From the NCBI RefSeq assembly GCF_902459465.1, contig NC_047063.1:19495685-19559684 (forward strand): a stretch of DNA of 64,000 bases, given 5' to 3'. The stretch is from Asterias rubens (lineage: Eukaryota > Echinodermata > Asteroidea > Forcipulatida > Asteriidae). The notes beneath the pieces are model-generated. The model ran no database searches and had not been told where the DNA came from. It saw only the letters and a list, made by a program, of their open reading frames with translations. This document shows positions 56,272 to 64,000 of the stretch, piece by piece (positions within the stretch are counted from its first letter, which is position 1; the number at the start of each line of letters is the position of its first letter). A program made the position numbers and the translations under genes.

Positions 56272-58126
56272 CTCCGTCATCTTCTTCTGCCTGAACGTTC
56301 TCCGCCAATTTTGAGAAAAACTGAAACTTGTATGAACTTGAAACTTCTCATGAACATCAACCTCGGTGAGTAGACGGCACCGCAACTTTTTTGGAATGGT
56401 GACGTCATTGATGACGTCATTACGTTAAATAAACGTGAAATAAACCTTAAATAATTAGAAAAATCATATCTTCAAAACCAAAAGAGCTACGTTCAAGATT
56501 CTTTTTTTACATAAAACCTCTTATAAAGATCTACAAATGCGGTGCACAACGTGACCCCATTTGACCTTTACTTCCGGTCGAAACCGGAAGTTAAAGTAAC
56601 AAATCATGTTATTTTGGGCTCTAGAGCCTAAGTGAATAAAAATATGAAAAAATGTCCAATGCATAAAATTTTTTTAAACTCAAGAGCATTCTAAAAATAT
56701 AATTTGTGACTTCATAGCTACGTCACAACGAAAATGGTACACGAGGTCGAAAAAAAATTTATTTTGCTATCTCAAAAAATACAGCATGTACGGACTTGAA
56801 ACTTACCACGTACTTAGACCAAAGCGTGTATATGACAAAGAACAAAATTTGGAATGATGACGTCATCGATGACGTCATTATATTAAATTGAAGTTTTTTA
56901 TTAAAATACTCATATCTCCAGAATCAGATATGCTACATACGTGATCTTTACACCATATGAAAGGTCATGAAGTATTAAACAAATCTTACACAGGGTGTGA
57001 CCCCATTTGACCTTTACTTCCGGTCGAAACCGGAAGTAGTAGTTTGTTTTATAAAAAATCGTATCTGAATAATATTATTTTGTGTATTAATATAATAACT
57101 TAATTTTAAGGCCCTTCGACGATTCTACAAATGTTTACAATGTGTGACCTCATTTGACCTTCATTTCCGGTCGAACCCGGAAGTATAAGTTTGTACATAC
57201 AAAATTGTGTATCTTATTAATGAAACGTGGTACATTAATAATCATTACATCAATTTTGAGCTCTCTGGCAATTCTATATGTTTTGCACAAAGTGTGACCC
57301 CATTTGACCTTTAAATCCTGTCAAACCGGAAGCTGAAGTTTAATATGACAAACCTTCATTTCTCCGTCTTCTTCTGCCTGAACGTTCTCCGCCAATTTTG
57401 AGAAAAACTGAAACTTGTATGAACTTGAAACTTCTCATGAACATCAACCTCGGTGAGTAGACGGCACCGCAACTTTTTTGGAATGGTGACGTCATTACGT
57501 TTCATCTAACCAACGCTTTTTTACGACCAAAACTTCATCCAAAAGGTCACCCACAACTGCGAACCCAATTTGACCTTGCGGTCTTCAGGTTTAACAAAAT
57601 TTCAAACATTCCTATCTCAACAACTGCTCGTCATATTTTCACAATGTTTGCATCAGTTTGCAAATTGTTGACCGTGCTCAAACTTTTGCATTGACATGAC
57701 CCCTGTTTGACCTTTATTTCCAGTCGTTTAAGCGCACCTGCGTATTATCCCCATTGGTACAGCACTAAAACCGTATGTACAACGTACAACGTGTTACACC
57801 TATACAAACCCCAAGTGTGCTGCAACTTCCTGTATAGTTTCTGCTCAAAGCGTTTTGTCACTTAATCCTTCCCTTCGGTTAAATCTAGTCTCTTCTACAG
57901 TCGTCAATATTCATAAATTCATATTTCCTTAACTACACAAGCCATCTCGACAATATACACCATATGAAAGGGCTCCACATACTTCACAAAAAAGAATATG
58001 TTGATGACCTTGTATTGACCTTTTCACCTGTCTAAACTGGAAGTTCTAAAAAACGCTTAGAAAAAACACACAGCATAGCTCACTATCTCCCCAGTCAACT
58101 AAACTTAAAAAGTGATGGCTCGTTAA
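56199..58126. mobile_element. 1.93-kb non-coding transposable element
   Basis: Boundaries come from comparison with the paralogous segment at 62529-62912, where the same flank is uninterrupted (a run of T). The left end is AGGTGTTCGGCTTTTAGCCG with a terminal hairpin TTCGGC/GCCGAA; the right end is ATGGCTCGTTAAT. No target duplication beyond one or two T. Inside are a 130-bp direct duplication (about 56284-56415 and 57365-57495) and about seven copies of a motif with CATTTGACCTTTACTTCCGG. No open frame of note. Confidence 0.8.
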
Positions 58127-58293
58127 TTTGTACCTGTTTCTACTTAGATCGAAAACCATCTACCTATCATGTGACCTTCGTTAACAATAAGTGCCTCAGA
58201 ACTTGTCTCTCGAATTCCGAAAAGCTACTCCGCGGTAGTGGAATCAACACCTAGCAAGTAGATATAATATAATAAGTGCGACCTTAAGCCCGG

Positions 58294-58779
58294 TGTGGCG
58301 GTTTCAGTCTTCCGCCGTGTTCAGTTTTCCGGGTGACGTAGCCGGACATTTCACCACGTTGTTCGAACGGTTTAAGCTTTCCGGCGTGTTCAGTTTTCCG
58401 GGTGACGTAGCCAGAATACCGCCGCGAGTACCCTGGCGAGTACTGTAGTTCTCTCGGTGACCCCAAATTGTTTATTAATACGATTCTTTTCTGTTTAGTC
58501 ACATTCTCTTGCCCCATCTTTACACGTATTCATGCGTACAACTTTAAGCAGGTCACACTGCTTGTGCCACACCAAAATTCTCTCATACGATCCACGCGTT
58601 CGCCGCTCGTTGTACTCGTGGACGCCGCCATGACAGCTACCGGAGAGTAACACGGATGACTCAATACAGCACTAAAAATTGACTACTTTTGCTTGCTGTG
58701 CGCAGGCATCGCATGACGTAATGTTACCGTATTTGGTCATTCGGAAAACTGAACACGGCGGAAAGTTGAAACCGCCACA
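58294..58779. mobile_element. 486-bp TIR element with CCGG target duplication
   Basis: Inverted ends TGTGGCGGTTTCA followed by TTCCGCCGTGTTCAGTTTTCCG, about 38 bp. CCGG sits outside both ends (58290-58293 and 58780-58783). The paralogous site near 62873-62885 has a single CCGG and no insert. An extra internal copy of the terminal motif is at about 58370-58412. Confidence 0.88.
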
Positions 58780-59934
58780 CCGGTTCATACTTCATGCGAA
58801 TGCGAATGCGAAGCGATCATATACATGTATGAACAACTTTGCCTTTGTTTCGTGCAACAAATCCCATTTCCTCTGTGTGTGTGTGTGCAGCGTGTAGATT
58901 TGGTGTCCCTTCAGGGCCACCATAGATTTGACCTTGTGTACAAAGCACACACATTCTTTGTGAAACAGGTCAATGGACTGGACCATTTCACACAATGGGG
59001 GGGGGGGGGGGGGACTTATGTACACAGTCTTAGTACACACTACAAGATGTTGGAGTTAAACAGTTCAACTAAATGAAGTTTTATTTTATAAGTACATGTT
59101 CTCATGTTTTCTTCAGCACATTAACAAAGGTATGAATACAATAACAACCACTTATTCAATCGTGTGATATATAAATATTACAGGAATGTTTACAGGAATG
59201 GTTGAAAATAAACTGTTCATGCTTGGTATTGCTGACTCACGAAGTATGGGCCTTGGACAATCCTGTTTACCGAAAGTGTCCAATGGCTTTAAACCACTAA
59301 AGTTTAACTCCGTTACTTTGATTTCCATTCATAACTACCTTTATCCTCATAATGTTTTTAAATGTTGTTTAATAATTGTTAAACGCCGACCCTCCCCTTT
59401 GCTACTTAAAGGAATGTTGTCATTTCCTGCCGACATTCACTCACTGATCTTAGTGCATTCACTTTTCTTTTCGGGCTCTTTCACTATGAATAATGTCATT
59501 GTTTTGTTCCAGAACGATTTTACATTAAAACTTGTTTATACATTGTCTCAAATAGTCATAACACACTACACATAGCTTCAGAACACTCCAACTTTCGGGG
59601 ATACAAATTCAGCTTGATTGGTTAAAATACACAGTGATGAACTAGGTTACAACGTCAGAAATCCAAGTTGTATAAACATTATGCTGATTCAGGGGCCACT
59701 AATAGGCCAACTGTGTTTAAACACTTCTGGCTGTGGTTATATCATCCGTTTAAACACCCCGCGTAATATCCTCTCAACCAAGTAAAAGGGAGAAACTGTC
59801 CCAGGTATTTCTGCATGAACAATTGAACCGATATGTAATTTTTAAAATGTTGATTTAGAGTTCAAAATGAAAACAAGTTATGATAAGGGGCTGACTCGTT
59901 TCTGGGTCCGCCTGACCCGAAAGCGGAACGCTTG

Positions 59935-60200
59935 TCAGATTTAATTGTTGGGGAAATAGAATTAGCTGTTGCAAACAAATTACCAACTAAATGGACCGAT
60001 GGTATAAATGCAAAAAATAGTTACTTAAGTATCATGTTACACTTAGGTAACATGTTACACATAGGTAACATGTTACACTTGGGTAACATGTTACACTTAG
60101 GTAACATGTTACACTTAGTTACCTGTTCATGTTTGTTGTTTTCTCATTAAGCCTTCGAGCAAAACTCTGCTAGGGTCGAAACGTTAGCTTATTAAGTCTT
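59935..60200. mobile_element. Dispersed repeat with AGGGTCGAAACGTTAGC core
   Basis: Contains GAATTAGCTGTTGCAAACAA and CTCTGCTAGGGTCGAAACGT. The same blocks recur at 63605-63720 and, with loss, at 26090-26215. An 18-bp array interrupts this copy. Confidence 0.75.
60033..60124. repeat. 18-bp tandem repeat of palindromic unit
   Basis: About five units of GTAACATGTTACACTTAG. The core GTAACATGTTAC is a perfect palindrome. Confidence 0.9.
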
Positions 60201-60394
60201 TTTTAAATTGGTGGGGCATAAACACTGTTATATTTTTACAATACCACATTACTTCGAAGTGAAATCTCGGAATACTTTCATTACAACAACTCTGTCAAAA
60301 TCTGTCAAAATCTGTCAAAATCTGTCTACATATCTTCAAGGCACACATTCTGAAATACCCAGTAAACATCTGTGAAAGGCTTCAGCAACATCAA

Positions 60395-60690
60395 CCATCA
60401 CGCATGCTGCGTTCTTCCTCACGCAACCTTCTCACTGAGCATAGGACAAGCACTAGTGCAGGAGACCGAGCCTTCTCAAATGCAGGACCAGCTCTGTGGA
60501 ACTCACTTCCTGATAGCTGCAGAAAAGCAAGCTCAGTTGATTCATTCAAGAAATTGCTAAAGACTCACTTGCTTTGTCTTTGATTTTGACTTTTGATATG
60601 TGTTGGACAATATCCGAGCGTTTTGTAACCTATGGAAAAGGCGCTATATAAATGCTAGCTTATTTATTATTTTATTTATTTGTAGGCTCT
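60395..60690 (+). pseudogene. LINE ORF2 C-terminal fragment and 3' tail
   Basis: In one frame: SRNLLTEHRTSTSAGDRAFS, NAGPALWNSLPDSCRKASS and FKKLLKTHLLCL, then stop. This is followed by AAGGCGCTATATAAATGC and a TATT-rich end, the classical tail of L2/CR1-like elements. It is a 5'-truncated copy and differs from the one at 41.7 kb. Confidence 0.8.
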
Positions 60691-61084
60691 AACTCTAACC
60701 AAAGATTATTTACTGCCAGCAAGTTGAAGGGGAGATTCAGATACATGACATAACAAAAAGCCTAAAATGGAATTGACTCCAGTTAAAACTAATATTTCCA
60801 AAAACTGTTTCCCCCATTGATCTGCTCATAATATATGTTAGAAGTACACCATCTGAGACGGTGTTTTCACTATGGTACTAAAATCACACTATTATATAAA
60901 ACGCATAGCTACATAGTTTTGATTAATCGTGAGCCGAAAAAAACATATGTTCCTCCAAATTTCACCTGTGTTAGAAATATTCATGTTTTGAAGAATCCTA
61001 AAGTTTTAGTAGTGTAATAATTTTGGATTTGGCATTCATATTTCGCGGCAGTGACAAAGTTCACGACTTAATCCCAGAAGACCA

Positions 61085-61322
61085 GGGTCCAATTTCACAG
61101 AGCTGCTAAGCACAAAAAATTGCCTAGCATGTAATTTCTTCCTTGATAAAAATAGGACTACCAACCAAATTTCCATTTGTTACATTTTGCTTGTTACTGG
61201 TATTCAGCTGTTTGCTCTTTCTGAAAATCATGTGGAATTTTGGTTGGTAATCTTGTTTTTATCAAGGAAGAAATTTCATGTTAAGCAACTTTTGTGCTTA
61301 GCAGCTCTACGAAATTGGTCCC
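61085..61322. mobile_element. Palindromic MITE, same family
   Basis: GGGTCCAATTTCACAGAGCT at the left and its inverse at the right. It sits about 35 bp downstream of the glycosyltransferase stop codon. Partial relatives lie near 13025-13200, 22005-22160, 26880 and 30590-30740. Confidence 0.8.
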
Positions 61323-61357
61323 AGGTGGGAAAGATTGTTCACAGAGGGCCATTATTA

Positions 61358-62398
61358 TCATTTTGACATGTCCTGAATTTGTGATCCAACCATTTTGTGC
61401 CACAGTTTGAGCGCTGGTTGGTTGAGATGATCCCTGTTGTGAGCTATCCCGATCCCAATGCCTCTTTTTAAGGCATTTTCCACACTCACATATTGCTGGT
61501 ACAGTGGTGAATACCTCATATGGACACCGGCTTTTGTCAAACAGATCCCCACAAACACATCGTCAAGACGAAGGAACGGTATATATTTCGATACATCGAA
61601 GACACTCACAACTGCATCTCGAGACATTGCGTAGCAAGCGCCCATGAGAAAAGGTGGATACAAGTTATCGGCCCACTCCTCCTTTGGCACGAAACACTTA
61701 TGTTTCTTCTTCCTGATTATGGGGGTATCTGTCCTGAGATGTCCTTCGGCAAAGTTAGTCTTAGGCATTGTGGACAGACGTTTCACCAGTGTAACAATAT
61801 TTATCACCATGTCAGCATCTACACTGACTACAAAGCTGGTTTGAGGGCAGTACATCGAGACCCACTTCAGTCCCATCATGTTCTTGCAAGTCAGATTTTT
61901 ATAATTATCGATGAAATCTTCTTGGATAAGATCGTGAAATGTACTGTCCTCCTCTTGAATTTGTTTCCGAATTATGGGGTCCGTTGACTCCCCCAGAAGA
62001 AACATCGTCAGGACCCGTCTACCGAGCACCTCCTCCACACCTCCCCAAGTTTTCCGGATTTGCTCCCGGTCCAACTTCTCGAACGGCGCACATTTGACTA
62101 GCAAAACCAAGAAGAGTTCTCCGTTTGAGTTGCTCCTATTGAAGCAGGCAGCTTGGTTGCGTATTGTAAAATTAAACAGATGGGGATTGACGACTGGTTC
62201 TACTGTGGTCCTCTCGATGGTTGGTCCTGTTATTGTGATGTTAGTAGTACTACCACTTACACGAAGTCTTGTCTTGTAGACATCCCGTTGTGACTGGAGT
62301 AAATTGCCTGCTACTCGCCGGTGTAGAAAGTAGCCCGTTCCAAACAACAGCAGTCCGACAATCAACGTTAGACTGTAGAAGGCGGTTTTGGTCTTCAT
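61358..62398 (-). CDS. GT31 beta-1,3-galactosyltransferase-like, type II membrane protein
   Basis: An intronless 346-residue protein. The chosen start gives a short cytoplasmic tail (MKTKTA) and a membrane anchor FYSLTLIVGLLLFGTGYFL (residues 7-25), as expected for Golgi type II enzymes. The open frame continues upstream to 62572, but a longer N terminus would bury the anchor. GT31 motifs: REQIRKTWGG (111-120), MFLLGEST, DLIQEDFIDNYKNLTCKNMM, SVDADMVIN (192-200), NLYPPFLMGACYAMSRDAV and RLDDVFVGICLTKAGV (278-293). Two putative N-glycosylation sites are NIT and NFT. The family transfers galactose or GlcNAc from UDP-sugar to acceptor glycans in beta-1,3 linkage. The usual DDD metal-binding motif is DAD and the usual EDV is DDV, so donor or acceptor specificity may differ. 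Length is normal for B3GALT proteins (310-400). Confidence 0.9.
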   Translation of the reverse strand: MKTKTAFYSLTLIVGLLLFGTGYFLHRRVAGNLLQSQRDVYKTRLRVSGSTTNITITGPTIERTTVEPVVNPHLFNFTIRNQAACFNRSNSNGELFLVLLVKCAPFEKLDREQIRKTWGGVEEVLGRRVLTMFLLGESTDPIIRKQIQEEDSTFHDLIQEDFIDNYKNLTCKNMMGLKWVSMYCPQTSFVVSVDADMVINIVTLVKRLSTMPKTNFAEGHLRTDTPIIRKKKHKCFVPKEEWADNLYPPFLMGACYAMSRDAVVSVFDVSKYIPFLRLDDVFVGICLTKAGVHMRYSPLYQQYVSVENALKRGIGIGIAHNRDHLNQPALKLWHKMVGSQIQDMSK

Positions 62399-62528
62399 TG
62401 TTTCAATCTCCTTCACAATGTTTGATTTTATATAACACTCTACAACACACACCGTGGGAAAGTATGTTGAAGATGATGTGTCCGCGCAATTTGGAGGCAT
62501 ACGAAGTAAAGCCATGTGACCTTTATAT

Positions 62529-62912
62529 TTATAAATTATTGTTAATTGGTTCCGATGCAGCTTGCTCTCCAATCCTATCCTTTCACGTTTCCCTGCAATT
62601 GCAATACATACAATGCATTGCTTTATTTTTAGGGTCTAGTAATCCACCCTTACATACTGACCGTTCTTTGTCCTCACTACTTTATATATGTATTTTTTTG
62701 TACCTGTTTCTACTTAGATCGAAAACCATCTACCTATCATGTGACCTTCGTTAACAATAAGTGCCTCAGAACTTAAAAGTCTCTCGAATTCCGAAAAGCT
62801 ACTCCGCGGTAGTGGAATCAACACCTAGCAAGTAGATATAATATAATAAGTGCGACCTTGTACATTCTTAAGCCCGGTTCATACTTCATGCGAATGCGAA
62901 TGCGAAGCGATT
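62529..62912. repeat. Segmental duplicate, copy 2 (upstream of the glycosyltransferase)
   Basis: Uninterrupted copy lying 130-515 bp upstream of the chosen start of the GT31 gene, so it probably includes that gene's promoter. Shared blocks include TCGAAAACCATCTACCTATC. Confidence 0.85.
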
Positions 62913-63259
62913 TGACGTCACAACCCTCATTTCGCAGCGATATTCGCAAGCGATATTCACAGAGTGGCGAATGTTCTTGCGAACATGAATATTTGAATTT
63001 CGCGTTGAATTCGTCCAAAATGTCGGTTGGATAGTGAATATTTTCATCCTGGTCTCACCCCTCGATCGTCCTCGGTCGGCCCTCTCCTTATCAATATCTC
63101 AAGAGTATATTACGAATGCCTGCCAACGCAATTGCCAATGCATTTACGAACGTTGCAAACGCTTACGCACGCTTTACCAACGTTATACCAATGCTTACGA
63201 AAGGCACGCCGAATGACCGTCTTCGCAACATGCGCTGAAGTTTACAAACCGGTTTGTAA

Positions 63260-63570
63260 ATTGAGCGATCTTCGTAAGGAGGTGGGGAATAATTTGTGAA
63301 CTTTCCGAATTTGTTACCAACGCTTACGAAGACACGGCGAATGTTGCGAAGTTTGAGCGATTGTCAAATATTTCTTTCCGATAGCATAATTATTCGCTAG
63401 CATATATTCGCCGTGTGAGAGCAGCATAAAGTGACCGATCTTCGTAAGGAGGTGGAGGAATGACTTGTGAACGTAGTGAATTTGTGGCGAATGTTGCGAT
63501 GTTTGAGCGATTGTTAAATATTTCCGTTCGTAAGCACATTCGCTAGCATATTCTCCCAAGTGTGAGAGTA
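63260..63570. repeat. Imperfect tandem repeat, about 155-bp units
   Basis: Two units, each with GATCTTCGTAAGGAGGTGG, GGCGAATGTTGCGA and GTTTGAGCGATTGT. Related to the GCGAATGCGA fold-back family next to it. Confidence 0.75.
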
Positions 63571-63604
63571 GCATTAGGGTCGTAGGTCAAATGTGTAAGA
63601 ATAT

Positions 63605-63722
63605 TTATCGAGAAAGACTCTGCTAGGGTCGAAACGTCAGGCCATTAACTATTTTTTGCATTTATACTCTCGGTCCATTTGGTTGGTAAGTTGTTTGCAA
63701 CAGCTAATTCTATTTTCTCAAG
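63605..63722. mobile_element. Dispersed repeat with AGGGTCGAAACGTCAGG core
   Basis: Copy of the repeat at 59935-60200, reading GACTCTGCTAGGGTCGAAAC and then GCAACAGCTAATTCTATTTT. Confidence 0.75.
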
Positions 63723-63935
63723 AATATTTATCAGTAGGTTGAACCACCAAACGTCGGTTTTCATCCCAGGTATACTGTTGTAGAAATGTGGACGACCGTC
63801 CCCAAAGTCGACGCTTATATACGCAGATGTGTCGTTTTCATCCGTCACCCAAAACCAAAACGGCCTATCACAAGTGGGACAACAAAGATATTGGGCATCA
63901 TCTAGTTCCGATGAGAGTAAGTATACGAAAGAAAA
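63716..63935 (-). CDS. Possible exon with PKD-like segment (uncertain)
   Basis: On the minus strand after a TAG acceptor-like site, the frame reads AQYLCCPTCDRPFWFWVTDE, TSAYISVDFGDGRPHFYNS. The core VDFGDG resembles PKD domains of polycystin- or REJ-type proteins. A possible donor GTATAC follows HFYN. No neighbouring exon is visible before the window ends, and the frame runs into a dispersed repeat at about 63720. It may be an exon of a gene that starts beyond 64000, a relic, or chance. Confidence 0.3.
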
Positions 63936-64000
63936 TTTCAGGTATATGAATGCACAGAAATCCACCTTAAGCCAGCTACTGTACTATATTTTTTGTTAGT

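Larger units (their letters stand above)
56032..58822. repeat. Segmental duplicate, copy 1 (interrupted)
   Basis: Pieces 56032-56198, 58127-58293 and 58784-58822 together match 62529-62912 in order and orientation. The gaps are the two inserted elements. Confidence 0.85.
54097..61357. other. Transposon-rich intergenic block
   Basis: Apart from the fragments listed separately (fold-backs at 54584 and 55216, retroelement piece at 54806, inserted elements at 56199 and 58294, LINE at 60395, fold-back at 61085), I find no gene. A (GT)n run at 58871-58886, a poly(G) run at 58998-59013 and a poly(T) run at 56238-56271 are simple repeats. Confidence 0.6.

Noticed and set aside
56199..58126. Firm Helitron assignment
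   Set aside because: A hairpin near one end and no target duplication are suggestive, but there is no TC start and no Rep/helicase. I leave the class open.

Overview
The window is nuclear DNA from an animal. Genes have many short exons with GT-AG introns. It is AT-rich and packed with short inverted-repeat transposons (MITEs), tRNA-derived SINE heads, LINE tails and minisatellites. Gene content and repeat style suggest a marine invertebrate deuterostome. An echinoderm, perhaps a sea star, is my best guess, but nothing in the sequence proves it. There are no bacterial operons and no CRISPR array.

Four genes could be assembled by hand from open frames, splice sites and matching intron phases. 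(1) Plus strand, 10261-32453: a 17-exon gene of about 1572 residues resembling TTC41, with a DUF4062-type N-terminal domain, a NACHT-type STAND ATPase with clear Walker A and B motifs, a region after the NACHT domain, TPR-like helical repeats and a long basic disordered tail. (2) Minus strand, 46035-36547: a complete nine-exon THUMPD3 (476 residues), the THUMP-domain tRNA guanosine N2-methyltransferase. It includes a 14-nt microexon that carries part of the catalytic loop. (3) Minus strand, 54096-49006: a five-exon gene for a 160-residue protein I do not recognise. (4) Minus strand, 62398-61358: an intronless GT31 beta-1,3-galactosyltransferase-like type II membrane protein. The TTC41-like and THUMPD3 genes converge, tail to tail, across about 4 kb.

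Region by region: 1-10.2 kb is intergenic DNA full of MITEs and SINEs, with a GC-rich patch near 7.3-7.45 kb that could be a promoter. 10.3-32.5 kb is the TTC41-like gene; its introns hold a 1.2-kb 26-bp minisatellite and at least ten MITE or SINE copies. 32.5-36.5 kb is 3' flank. 36.5-46 kb is THUMPD3, with a 1.5-kb 69-bp minisatellite in one intron. 46-49 kb is intergenic. 49-54.1 kb is the small gene. 54.1-61.3 kb is a transposon graveyard: a DIRS-like fragment, fold-back elements, a 1.9-kb element, a 486-bp element with CCGG duplications, and a LINE end. 61.3-64 kb holds the glycosyltransferase and its repeat-rich upstream region.

The genes share no pathway that I can see. The most informative features are structural. 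A 51-bp coding repeat in the TTC41-like gene repeats an in-phase splice donor in every copy. A paralogous empty site inside the window defines the ends of two transposons. Three copies of one MITE share 6-bp target duplications.
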